DNA of 32,258 bases from a virus: IMG/VR virus record IMGVR_UViG_3300020442_003628, positions 1 to 32,258 of that record; one strand, written 5' to 3'. The notes beneath the pieces are model-generated. The model searched no databases. It was not told the origin of the DNA and saw only the letters and a list, made by a program, of their open reading frames with translations. This document shows positions 26,900-32,173 of the stretch, in pieces; position 1 is the stretch's first letter; every line of letters starts with the position of its first letter. The position numbers were made by a program, and so were the translations under genes.

Positions 26900-27127
26900 T
26901 TAGATCTCAGCTAAATGTGATTCAAGGGTTTGGATTGCATGACGCAAAGTAGCACCAGCAAAGCCAGATGCACCTGGATAAAACTCAGTTGGCTCTGCAT
27001 AAATATCCGTTTCTGGATTAAACGGAAAACTTGATCGTGCATGACGGCAATAGCCCTCTGCACGTTGAAGCTTCACCAGCATCTCTTCAACCGCAGGTCT
27101 AGAGATCAAAACCATTTGCGTGTCCAT
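26900..27127 (-). CDS. Hypothetical protein, 75 aa
   Basis: MDTQMVLISRPAVEEMLVKL then QRAEGYCRHARSSFPFNPETDIYAEPTEFYPGASGFAGATL. Helix, Pro/aromatic loop, helix. No family is recognised. A short GC3-rich stretch follows its stop in the same frame. Confidence 0.65.
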   Translation of the reverse strand: MDTQMVLISRPAVEEMLVKLQRAEGYCRHARSSFPFNPETDIYAEPTEFYPGASGFAGATLRHAIQTLESHLAEI

Positions 27128-27159
27128 AGGAAATAGTTGAAAGGACAGTATTAACGAAA

Positions 27160-27175
27160 GGCGCTAATAAGCGCC
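27160..27175 (-). terminator. GGCGC-TAATAA-GCGCC hairpin in the divergent gap
   Basis: A 5-bp GC stem of the same family as the 29-31 kb hairpins. On the minus strand TTTCGTTAAT follows. It would stop minus-strand transcripts running antisense through the 27248 gene before the 26900 gene. Confidence 0.55.
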
Positions 27176-27184
27176 CTAATTATT

Positions 27185-27220
27185 TATACAATCGAATAGT
27201 AGATAGTGATACTTATGTGA
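27185..27220 (+). promoter_or_regulatory. Candidate promoter for the plus-strand 361-aa gene
   Basis: TATACA (27185-27190), a 17-bp spacer, GATACT (27208-27213), then ATGTGA (27215-27220) at the expected start. The layout matches the promoters at 3371 and 10429. Confidence 0.4.
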
Positions 27221-27247
27221 ATTAAATAACCATAGGTATGTATATGA

Positions 27248-28333
27248 GTGGGAAAACTTTGGCAGGGTAATAAGGCTATTAATCACAAGTTGATTACTAA
27301 CGACCCTGACTATCAGTCAAAAGCGATGTTGTACAACGTACTTGCATCAAAACTTATGTCTGATGGCAGGTCGTTGAACCCAAGAATCCGTCAAGATATT
27401 AGTAGAGCAAACAACTTATTAAATGCTGAATCTACTGCTTTGTTTGAACCTGTGCTTAATAAGGTTCAACAGCTGTACAAGGAGAATCCTGAATTAAAGG
27501 ACGTACCGTTTGAGACGGCACTTAGTTTGGTACGTGGTCCTTTAAACAAGACTGCATCTGAAATGAGCATGATCAGAGGCTGGCATGGTGGTGAAATTCA
27601 CCATGGTGTACCTGCTGGGTCAGTTGCTGCCATCACAGCTAATCAGTCATATGAAAACTGGGGTGACACGTTATATGGTGCTGGCAGGGAATTGCCCATT
27701 ACTAGTCAGGCATACAGCGGATTGCTGCCTCTTTCTGCCCCAGCTCATAACCTTGCCCACTTTGATCCGATCAATCGGCAATTCTTCAAAGGTGAGGGAG
27801 CACACGGCGCACATATCATTTTGCCAGGGACCAGCAATGCTGATGCTATTCATTCTCTGGTTGATCAGGTGACACCACAATTGCGGATGTCCCGATTTGC
27901 AGGTCAAGTAGATGAACCTTTCTTGAAGGAGTTAGCGTATATATTGTCGTCTGATGGTCCGCACAGGGTAACTGCCAAGGACTTGACAAGTACGATGTAT
28001 CACCCGACTGGTCGTGGTAGTACTGTAGCTGCATGGCATAACAAGTTAACTAATCCGTCTCACGTAAATGCAGCGACAAATGCGGCTTACGGCACAACGA
28101 ATGCTGTTGAAGCAGCAGCCAATGTGATTGGTACTGATCAGATTAGATCCAGCCGTGAAGCAATGGATGCACGTAATGCTGCTGCTCGTAAAGAACGTGA
28201 GCTGTCCAAACAAGGATTACAAGGACGGGACAAGAGCGGACTAGCCACTGTTGTTAGCCGTCCAGGTACAGAGGAAGCTATGGCGAGGCTTGGGCTTGAG
28301 TATGTCAAGGTAATGGGTAACAGGTTTGCTTAA
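27248..28333 (+). CDS. Hypothetical protein with HNH-like His pattern, 361 aa (plus strand)
   Basis: A GTG start at 27248 opens MGKLWQGNKAINHKLITNDP. The N-terminal 105 residues are helical. Residues 111-180 contain GWHGGEIHHGVPAG (H118, H119) and, about 45 residues on, LLPLSAPAHNLAHF (H167, H171). This spacing recalls toxin-type HNH/GHH nucleases (HH, then LP...H..H), but the usual Asn is not evident. The C-terminal third is Ala-rich and helical (AATNAAYGTTNAVEAAANV). It is the largest plus-strand gene in the window. A nuclease or a virion/ejection protein are both possible. Confidence 0.6.
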   Translation: MGKLWQGNKAINHKLITNDPDYQSKAMLYNVLASKLMSDGRSLNPRIRQDISRANNLLNAESTALFEPVLNKVQQLYKENPELKDVPFETALSLVRGPLNKTASEMSMIRGWHGGEIHHGVPAGSVAAITANQSYENWGDTLYGAGRELPITSQAYSGLLPLSAPAHNLAHFDPINRQFFKGEGAHGAHIILPGTSNADAIHSLVDQVTPQLRMSRFAGQVDEPFLKELAYILSSDGPHRVTAKDLTSTMYHPTGRGSTVAAWHNKLTNPSHVNAATNAAYGTTNAVEAAANVIGTDQIRSSREAMDARNAAARKERELSKQGLQGRDKSGLATVVSRPGTEEAMARLGLEYVKVMGNRFA

Positions 28334-28578
28334 AGCTTGCCACCCACAATCCCACTGCGTGGTTCTGATGTCCAACCATCGAACTCGCCTTTCATTACAG
28401 GGATGTGAATACTATCTGTAACGAGCCGCGTAGCCTCTTCTGTTAGTCCAGTCACCATACGAGTACCGTCAATCAGTATTGAGGTATAAAGACCATACCG
28501 AGACTTCTCGATGGTGTATTCCCAATCAGTTCTTGTCGATTTTGACGATCGAGAAACAGTAGATTGTGAAGATGGCAT
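28330..28578 (-). CDS. Hypothetical protein, 82 aa
   Basis: MPSSQSTVSRSSKSTRTDWE is followed by a compact domain with YGLYTSILIDGTRMVTGLTEEATR and a Trp-containing C-terminus ending GIVGGKL. The domain looks conserved (small alpha/beta), but I do not know the family. It converges on the 361-aa gene with a 4-bp overlap of the stops. Confidence 0.65.
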   Translation of the reverse strand: MPSSQSTVSRSSKSTRTDWEYTIEKSRYGLYTSILIDGTRMVTGLTEEATRLVTDSIHIPVMKGEFDGWTSEPRSGIVGGKL

Positions 28579-28606
28579 AGATCGTTAGATATATAAGGAT
28601 GTCCAT
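28526..28606 (-). CDS. Possible one-helix membrane peptide, 26 aa
   Basis: ATG at 28606 gives MDILIYLTIYAIFTIYCFSI followed by VKIDKN, a single hydrophobic helix with a positive end (inside). It overlaps the start of the 28330-28578 gene in another frame. There is no Shine-Dalgarno, as for most genes in this block. Holin-like or membrane-modulating peptides are possible. Evidence is limited to length and hydrophobicity. Confidence 0.35.
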   Translation of the reverse strand: MDILIYLTIYAIFTIYCFSIVKIDKN

Positions 28607-28631
28607 AGTTTAGGAGAAAAGAAAAATCCCA

Positions 28632-28648
28632 GCCGTGGAATACACGGC
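28632..28648 (-). terminator. Intrinsic terminator after the SSB gene
   Basis: A GCCGTG-GAATA-CACGGC stem is followed on the minus strand by GGGATTTTTCTTTT. It lies 13 bp past the SSB stop. Confidence 0.8.
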
Positions 28649-28660
28649 CAGGAATTTGAT

Positions 28661-29158
28661 TCAATAGAGAGCAAGCTCTTCCTCTTGCTCCGCATCTGCA
28701 CTGTAGGCAGGAGTGTCATCAACAGGAGGCAGATCCTCATCAGGAGTGCCGACCTGAGTGACAACAGTGCCTGCAACAGCGCGGACGTTGTTCTCAGCCT
28801 TAGGCATAGGTCCAAGGCCACCGTCGAGGACAGTTACTCCAACGAGGCTGATCTCGGGACGCTTGCGCATACGCACTTGGCCAGACTTGTCGGTGTAGAC
28901 CTCACTGACATTCTTGATGTGACCAGTGATAGTCACCTGACGGCCTTTGCCAAAATAGCCCTTCTCGTGAAGGCCCATAAGGCCATTGTTGTTGGTGAAG
29001 TTGTACACCAAGTCTGCGCCATCAGTGGTAGCAGTGCTGATAACGGATACAGCCAAAAACTGGCTGCCGTCAGCTTGCGTCACGATCTCAGCGTTGAAGA
29101 TACGTCCAGTGACGGTGAGAGCGTTGAACTGAGCGTAGCGAGTTTGAGTGTTGTTCAA
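28661..29158 (-). CDS. OB-fold single-stranded DNA-binding protein
   Basis: A 165-aa protein beginning with TTG at 29158; no ATG exists before residue 60, and the OB fold begins at once. FNALTVTGRIFNAEIVTQADGSQF, then FLAVSVISTA, GRQVTITGHIKNVSEVYTDKSGQ and RPEISLVGVTVL follow the SSB/OB strand order. The tail (from about 120) is Pro/Asp/Glu-rich and ends EEELALY. It binds ssDNA during replication or recombination. It is distinct from the tandem-OB protein at 10944 and lies in the small-gene block with a GCCGCT hairpin 34 nt before its start. Confidence 0.75.
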   Translation of the reverse strand: MNNTQTRYAQFNALTVTGRIFNAEIVTQADGSQFLAVSVISTATTDGADLVYNFTNNNGLMGLHEKGYFGKGRQVTITGHIKNVSEVYTDKSGQVRMRKRPEISLVGVTVLDGGLGPMPKAENNVRAVAGTVVTQVGTPDEDLPPVDDTPAYSADAEQEEELALY

Positions 29159-29192
29159 AGTGAAACTTTGATAAAGAACATGAAAAAGGAAA

Positions 29193-29208
29193 GCCGCTGT
29201 TAAGCGGC
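29193..29208 (-). terminator. Hairpin-leader element 1 (GCCGCT-GTTA-AGCGGC)
   Basis: A 6-bp stem, 4-nt loop, then TTTCCTTTTTCATGTTC on the minus strand, ending 34 nt before the TTG start of the SSB gene and 8 bp after the preceding stop. Confidence 0.75.
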
Positions 29209-29215
29209 AGAGTTT

Positions 29216-29587
29216 CTAGTGGAGACCACCACAAGAAGTACACATAGGGTCATCAGGACCACATTCAATAGTCTGAAGAATGTTCATAATTGCTTGGAAC
29301 TTTCCAGCATCTTTGAGCCATGCTCCAGCTGGTCCATCACCTTCCTCATATACACGTTCAGCTACACGCTCGTGAAACTGAATCATGCGATCAATGATGC
29401 AAGCCATCATAAGCTTATGGACAATCATTGGGTTGTCCGAGCTAGAGGATGCACGCCGAATCCAATATTCAGCTTGATCGAACAGATCTTCAGGAAGCTC
29501 AACTGAGTCTTCTTCAATTGCATTCTGTAGATGCTCTTCAAGCGCCTCAGGTGAGATGCTGTCGGGGATGTTGAATGATTGAGTCAT
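29216..29587 (-). CDS. Hypothetical helical protein with C-terminal CxxC, 123 aa
   Basis: MTQSFNIPDSISPEALEEHL is followed by helices including AEYWIRRASSSSDNPMIVHKLMMACIIDRMIQFH. The C-terminus ends ECGPDDPMCTSCGGLH, a CxxC pair with a third Cys that could bind zinc. No family is recognised. It is bracketed by hairpin elements. Confidence 0.65.
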   Translation of the reverse strand: MTQSFNIPDSISPEALEEHLQNAIEEDSVELPEDLFDQAEYWIRRASSSSDNPMIVHKLMMACIIDRMIQFHERVAERVYEEGDGPAGAWLKDAGKFQAIMNILQTIECGPDDPMCTSCGGLH

Positions 29588-29617
29588 ATAGATCTCGAAT
29601 TTACAAAAAGAACGAAA

Positions 29618-29633
29618 CCCGCTGTTAAGCGGG
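29618..29633 (-). terminator. Hairpin-leader element 2 (CCCGCT-GTTA-AGCGGG)
   Basis: A compensatory change relative to the other copies (GCCGCT/AGCGGC becomes CCCGCT/AGCGGG) keeps the stem intact. It is followed by TTTCGTTCTTTTTG on the minus strand, 30 nt before the next ATG. Confidence 0.75.
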
Positions 29634-29646
29634 AAAGGTGGTTAAC

Positions 29647-29856
29647 TCAAGCGATATTGCAGCACATATGTGCGTGGCCTGCATCGGAGATGAAGTCACC
29701 GATACGGTCTTGGAACAGAGCCGTAGAACCATCTGAAAAGATGGTGTATTCGGTTTCATCTACGAGATAGCAGAACGCATCTTCGTTCTGAGGAACCACC
29801 TGTGATAGTCCAGGAATGTTGCTTGCAACAATCTGGAAGTCATAGGTGATTGCCAT
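29647..29856 (-). CDS. Hypothetical protein, 69 aa
   Basis: MAITYDFQIVASNIPGLSQV then VPQNEDAFCYLVDETEYTIFSDGSTALFQD and GHAHMCCNIA. Beta-rich, with a C-terminal HMCC cluster. No family is recognised. Confidence 0.6.
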   Translation of the reverse strand: MAITYDFQIVASNIPGLSQVVPQNEDAFCYLVDETEYTIFSDGSTALFQDRIGDFISDAGHAHMCCNIA

Positions 29857-29889
29857 ACAGCATTCAGAAAAAGAACACTAAAAAAGAAA

Positions 29890-29905
29890 GGCGCAGTTAA
29901 GCGCC
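29890..29905 (-). terminator. Hairpin-leader element 3 (GGCGC/GCGCC)
   Basis: GGCGC-AGTTAA-GCGCC followed by TTTCTTTTTTAGTGTTC on the minus strand, 33 nt before the next ATG. It lies 11 bp after the preceding stop. Confidence 0.75.
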
Positions 29906-29916
29906 CTTGTGTGTTC

Positions 29917-30048
29917 TCAACCGATCACGGTTGTTCTACCTGCCCTACGCAGGTAAAGCATATCCCTCATCATCTCTTTGGTTTGACGGATATACTCTTC
30001 ACGAGTGCGCTTTGCAGCACGAACTTGAAGATCTGTCATAGTGATCAT
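29917..30048 (-). CDS. Small basic protein, 43 aa
   Basis: MITMTDLQVRAAKRTREEYI followed by RQTKEMMRDMLYLRRAGRT. A single amphipathic, Arg-rich helix, perhaps nucleic-acid- or membrane-surface-binding. The second Met (30039) is an alternative start. Hairpins flank it on both sides. Confidence 0.6.
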   Translation of the reverse strand: MITMTDLQVRAAKRTREEYIRQTKEMMRDMLYLRRAGRTTVIG

Positions 30049-30069
30049 GTAATGGACACTAAAAACTAA

Positions 30070-30087
30070 AGCCGCTAGTCAGCGGCT
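30070..30087 (-). terminator. Hairpin-leader element 4 (AGCCGCT-AGTC-AGCGGCT)
   Basis: A 7-bp stem. The stop codon TAG (30086-30088) of the preceding gene lies in the outer stem. TTTAGTTTTTAGTGTCC follows, and the next ATG is 22 nt away. Confidence 0.75.
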
Positions 30088-30211
30088 ATTGCTCATCAGA
30101 GCAAATGTCAGTGGTCTCTGTACTAGACAGAGGTGGTAGGAGGCATATGCCGATAGATCTTGCATCTGCATTGAAGTAGAGAGCAAGGAAGAAATAAAGA
30201 ACTAGCTTCAT
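30086..30211 (-). CDS. Small secreted or membrane-tethered peptide, 41 aa
   Basis: MKLVLYFFLALYFNADARSI is a short signal-like hydrophobic N-terminus with a plausible ADA|R cleavage site. The mature part is about 24 residues with two Cys (GICLLPPLSS... DICSDEQ) that could form a disulfide in the periplasm. The ATG overlaps the HAD gene stop (ATGA), so it is coupled. The function is unknown. Confidence 0.55.
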   Translation of the reverse strand: MKLVLYFFLALYFNADARSIGICLLPPLSSTETTDICSDEQ

Positions 30212-30729
30212 CAAACCTTGACCACTACTTCTGGATGGGCATCCCAGTACTCGCAATTCTTGAGTACATGGATGCGTTTAATCCGTTGAAGGCGAGCGCC
30301 TTCTATGTTGTAGGGACTGTCATCAATGAGAGTACCCACCATCCGATAGCTTTTGCGAAGATACTTCAGCATGTGCTGCTTCGTATTACCGCTGCTATCT
30401 ACGCCAGTAGACACAAGGATGACATCAAATGGGATATTCCACTTGCGAAGCCAGTTGAATGATTCAGTGAGCCGATCGGACGGACGAGCCGTACAGATAG
30501 CAATCGAATCGCCCCATCGATGCATCATGCGTAATAGATCCACAATGCGGTTATCAGGAGCGAATGCTCTGGATGCATCAAAGAAGTCATCTTTGGACAT
30601 ATCACGGTTGTTAAAGCCATCAGGCTTTTGAGTGATAGTGTCGTCCAGATCAAAAGCATGCACAATCCGCCCTTTGTGCGGCTGTACACGCTGAATACCG
30701 ACAAAGTGGGATTGAGCTATACCTTTCAT
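30211..30729 (-). CDS. HAD-superfamily phosphatase (polynucleotide 3'-phosphatase-like)
   Basis: A 172-aa protein with all HAD motifs: FDLDDT (nucleophile D27, D29), AICTARPSD (motif II T80), a Lys region near 117-126, and GTLIDDSPYN (D136, D137). The arrangement resembles the phosphatase half of T4 polynucleotide kinase/phosphatase or phage 5'-nucleotidases. The kinase domain is absent. Substrates could be 3'-phosphate RNA/DNA ends or nucleotides. The N-terminal 22 residues are an extension. It is coupled to the 41-aa peptide gene. Confidence 0.82.
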   Translation of the reverse strand: MKGIAQSHFVGIQRVQPHKGRIVHAFDLDDTITQKPDGFNNRDMSKDDFFDASRAFAPDNRIVDLLRMMHRWGDSIAICTARPSDRLTESFNWLRKWNIPFDVILVSTGVDSSGNTKQHMLKYLRKSYRMVGTLIDDSPYNIEGARLQRIKRIHVLKNCEYWDAHPEVVVKV

Positions 30730-30757
30730 GTAATCTTCAAAGAGTACAAGAAAGAAA

Positions 30758-30775
30758 AGGCGCTGTTAAGCGCCT
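30758..30775 (-). terminator. Hairpin-leader element 5 (AGGCGCT-GTTA-AGCGCCT)
   Basis: A 7-bp stem with a covarying pair compared with element 1, followed by TTTCTTTCTTGTACTC on the minus strand. The next ATG is 28 nt away; the preceding stop is 7 bp away. Confidence 0.75.
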
Positions 30776-30781
30776 AAAGGT

Positions 30782-31024
30782 TCAAACTTTGGCTAACCAG
30801 CAGCCAAGGTCGTGTAGTTTCTCACCAGTTACGGCAAGGACCAGCCCAACATTGTTGAGGCCACCCTTGCAACGCATACCGACTTCTTGCCAATCCACCT
30901 GCTTGATCCAGACAATGGTGTCTGTCACAGGTGGGAAGGCTTTGTAGTCGCTTTCCACACTTTGCTCGATAGCTCTTGGCAGAGGCATCTCGGCAAGGAT
31001 GTCTTTGGTGGAAATTAAAGTCAT
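30782..31024 (-). CDS. Hypothetical protein, 80 aa
   Basis: MTLISTKDILAEMPLPRAIE then VTDTIVWIKQVDWQEVGMRCKGGLNNVGLVLAV. A small alpha/beta domain with two Cys. No family is recognised. Flanked by hairpin elements. Confidence 0.6.
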   Translation of the reverse strand: MTLISTKDILAEMPLPRAIEQSVESDYKAFPPVTDTIVWIKQVDWQEVGMRCKGGLNNVGLVLAVTGEKLHDLGCWLAKV

Positions 31025-31055
31025 GACTATCAGTCAAAGGACATATAAAAAGAAA

Positions 31056-31071
31056 GCCGCTGTTAAGCGGC
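31056..31071 (-). terminator. Hairpin-leader element 6 (GCCGCT-GTTA-AGCGGC)
   Basis: Identical to element 1. TTTCTTTTTATATGTCC follows on the minus strand, and the next ATG is 31 nt away. It starts 7 bp after the preceding stop. Confidence 0.75.
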
Positions 31072-31077
31072 AATGGT

Positions 31078-31188
31078 TCAACGCAGAGGTCTGCGCTTGA
31101 ATGCAGTGGTCACAATCACGCCAGTAGACAGGAGACCTATCATGCCGATGATTGCTGTGATAATGGTCTGTTGATCGTAAGTAATCAT
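31078..31188 (-). CDS. One-helix membrane peptide, 36 aa
   Basis: MITYDQQTIITAIIGMIGLL then STGVIVTTAFKRRPLR: a single transmembrane helix with a basic C-terminus. This suggests N-out/C-in topology in the inner or thylakoid membrane. Size and shape fit a holin-like or protein-modulating peptide. It has no Shine-Dalgarno. No homologue is recognised. Confidence 0.6.
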   Translation of the reverse strand: MITYDQQTIITAIIGMIGLLSTGVIVTTAFKRRPLR

Positions 31189-31193
31189 CTATA

Positions 31194-31358
31194 TCAGTCA
31201 GCGATGTGTGCAGCGAGCAGTGCTTCGATTAGACGCAGCTCGTTCACACGAGTGGGTGCTGTCTTTGGATCAGCGGTGAACTGTTCTGTTTCGCGTGCGA
31301 TAACGTCATGAACAGCTTTCACCTGTGTTTTGTCTAGAGATAGCTTTAGATCTGCCAT
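31194..31358 (-). CDS. Hypothetical protein, 54 aa
   Basis: MADLKLSLDKTQVKAVHDVI then ARETEQFTADPKTAPTRVNELRLIEALLAAH. Two helices joined by a Pro loop. No family is recognised. It is 5 bp upstream of the membrane-peptide start, so the pair is likely co-translated. Confidence 0.6.
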   Translation of the reverse strand: MADLKLSLDKTQVKAVHDVIARETEQFTADPKTAPTRVNELRLIEALLAAHIAD

Positions 31359-31393
31359 TGCTTGTTTCTATATATGGACCGTTTATTACTAAA

Positions 31394-31409
31394 GCCGCAG
31401 CTATGCGGC
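31394..31409 (-). terminator. Hairpin-leader element 7 (GCCGC-AGCTAT-GCGGC)
   Basis: The stop codon TAG (31401-31403) of the coiled-coil gene lies in the loop. TTTAGTAATAAACGGTCC follows on the minus strand, and the next ATG is 35 nt away. Confidence 0.75.
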
Positions 31410-31649
31410 CTTAATTTGATCAGTCGCCTTCTCAACGTCTTTCTGAAGTTCAGCGACGTGAGCTTCTAAACGTTCGATGGAAGACTTATGACTATCGATC
31501 AGTTTATTGAGCTCATCAATCTCGGATTGAGTTTGCTCTAGTTTATAGGCGGCCAACTGTGAGTCTGAAATGACGTATACAGATGGACGCTGATGTGTGA
31601 TCCAAGGATCAAAGGGAGATTGCATGTTATATAGGTTTAGAAAGCTCAT
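31401..31649 (-). CDS. Coiled-coil protein, 82 aa
   Basis: After MSFLNLYNMQSPFDPWITHQ the chain becomes a continuous coiled coil (EQTQSEIDELNKLIDSHKS, IERLEAHVAELQKDVEKAT). ATG at 31649 or 31625 may start it. It probably forms a dimer or trimer. The role is unknown. A large bulged stem-loop lies 12 nt before the first ATG. Confidence 0.65.
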   Translation of the reverse strand: MSFLNLYNMQSPFDPWITHQRPSVYVISDSQLAAYKLEQTQSEIDELNKLIDSHKSSIERLEAHVAELQKDVEKATDQIKAA

Positions 31650-31661
31650 TGCTCATTTATA

Positions 31662-31714
31662 TATACCGACCCTATTAATTTACTCGCTAAGTATCTAATA
31701 GGGCAATCGGTATA
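31662..31714 (-). promoter_or_regulatory. Large bulged RNA stem-loop upstream of the coiled-coil gene
   Basis: TATACCGA+CCCTATTA pairs perfectly with TAATAGGG+TCGGTATA; only a 3-nt CAA bulge (31704-31706) interrupts 16 bp, around an 18-nt loop. It is the longest perfect stem in the window. It resembles an RNase III-type processing site or protein-binding leader more than a terminator, since no U tract follows. Confidence 0.6.
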
Positions 31715-31741
31715 CACGGTAGTTGTTGTAGTAAATCCCGA

Positions 31742-31891
31742 TTATTTACACGCCTTCTTCAAGGCATTTAATTGATAATCGTTCTCAATAAGCTCTAACT
31801 TACGCGCCTTCTTGAGGACCTTAAGGGCCTCTTTGCGGGTAGTTGCTAATTGAGCCTTACTCAACAACTTAAGGTACTTACGTTCGGACAT
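31742..31891 (-). CDS. Small basic helical protein, 49 aa
   Basis: ATG at 31891 gives MSERKYLKLLSKAQLATTRK then EALKVLKKARKLELIENDYQ. Lys-rich helices, possibly RNA- or DNA-binding. The longer in-frame TTG start inside the upstream peptide gene is rejected. The family is unknown. Confidence 0.6.
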   Translation of the reverse strand: MSERKYLKLLSKAQLATTRKEALKVLKKARKLELIENDYQLNALKKACK

Positions 31892-31898
31892 GATGTCT

Positions 31899-31985
31899 TT
31901 ACAGTAATTGGACAAGTAGTACCCCAACTGAGGCTAAGCCCCATAGGAGTAAGAAGAGAATGTATGTTCTCGCTAACTCATTCAC
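31899..31985 (-). CDS. One-helix membrane peptide, 28 aa (GTG start)
   Basis: A GTG at 31985 overlaps the upstream TGA (GTGA), giving MNELARTYILFLLLWGLASV followed by GVLLVQLL. It is a single hydrophobic helix with almost no soluble part. Tight coupling on the 5' side supports expression. It sits behind a secreted-protein gene. A holin/antiholin or other membrane-modulating role is possible. Confidence 0.5.
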   Translation of the reverse strand: MNELARTYILFLLLWGLASVGVLLVQLL

Positions 31986-32173
31986 TTGATCCTCAGGCAA
32001 CGTACATAGATGTCAATTGCATCATGAGGCTCAATCACTTTCTCATCTACAGCGAGTGACAGTGAGACAGCAATATCTGCACATAGTTCTTCGACTGTAG
32101 GTTGATGAGGTGATCGATACGGTGTAACTGTTATTGGAACAGCTAGTAATAGCGGGATTAAAGTGTTCAACAT
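31982..32173 (-). CDS. Small secreted protein, 63 aa
   Basis: The N-terminus MLNTLIPLLLAVPITVTPYR is a signal peptide or membrane anchor. The rest is an acidic helical domain with two Cys (ELCADIA, YVRCLRIK). I infer export to the periplasm. It is coupled to the 28-aa membrane peptide by a GTGA overlap. The family is unknown. Confidence 0.6.
   Translation of the reverse strand: MLNTLIPLLLAVPITVTPYRSPHQPTVEELCADIAVSLSLAVDEKVIEPHDAIDIYVRCLRIK

Noticed and set aside
18733-31409. A CRISPR array, because GCCGCTGTTAAGCGGC recurs
   Set aside because: Copies are dispersed one per intergenic gap, with genes rather than spacers between them, and the repeat is a self-complementary hairpin.
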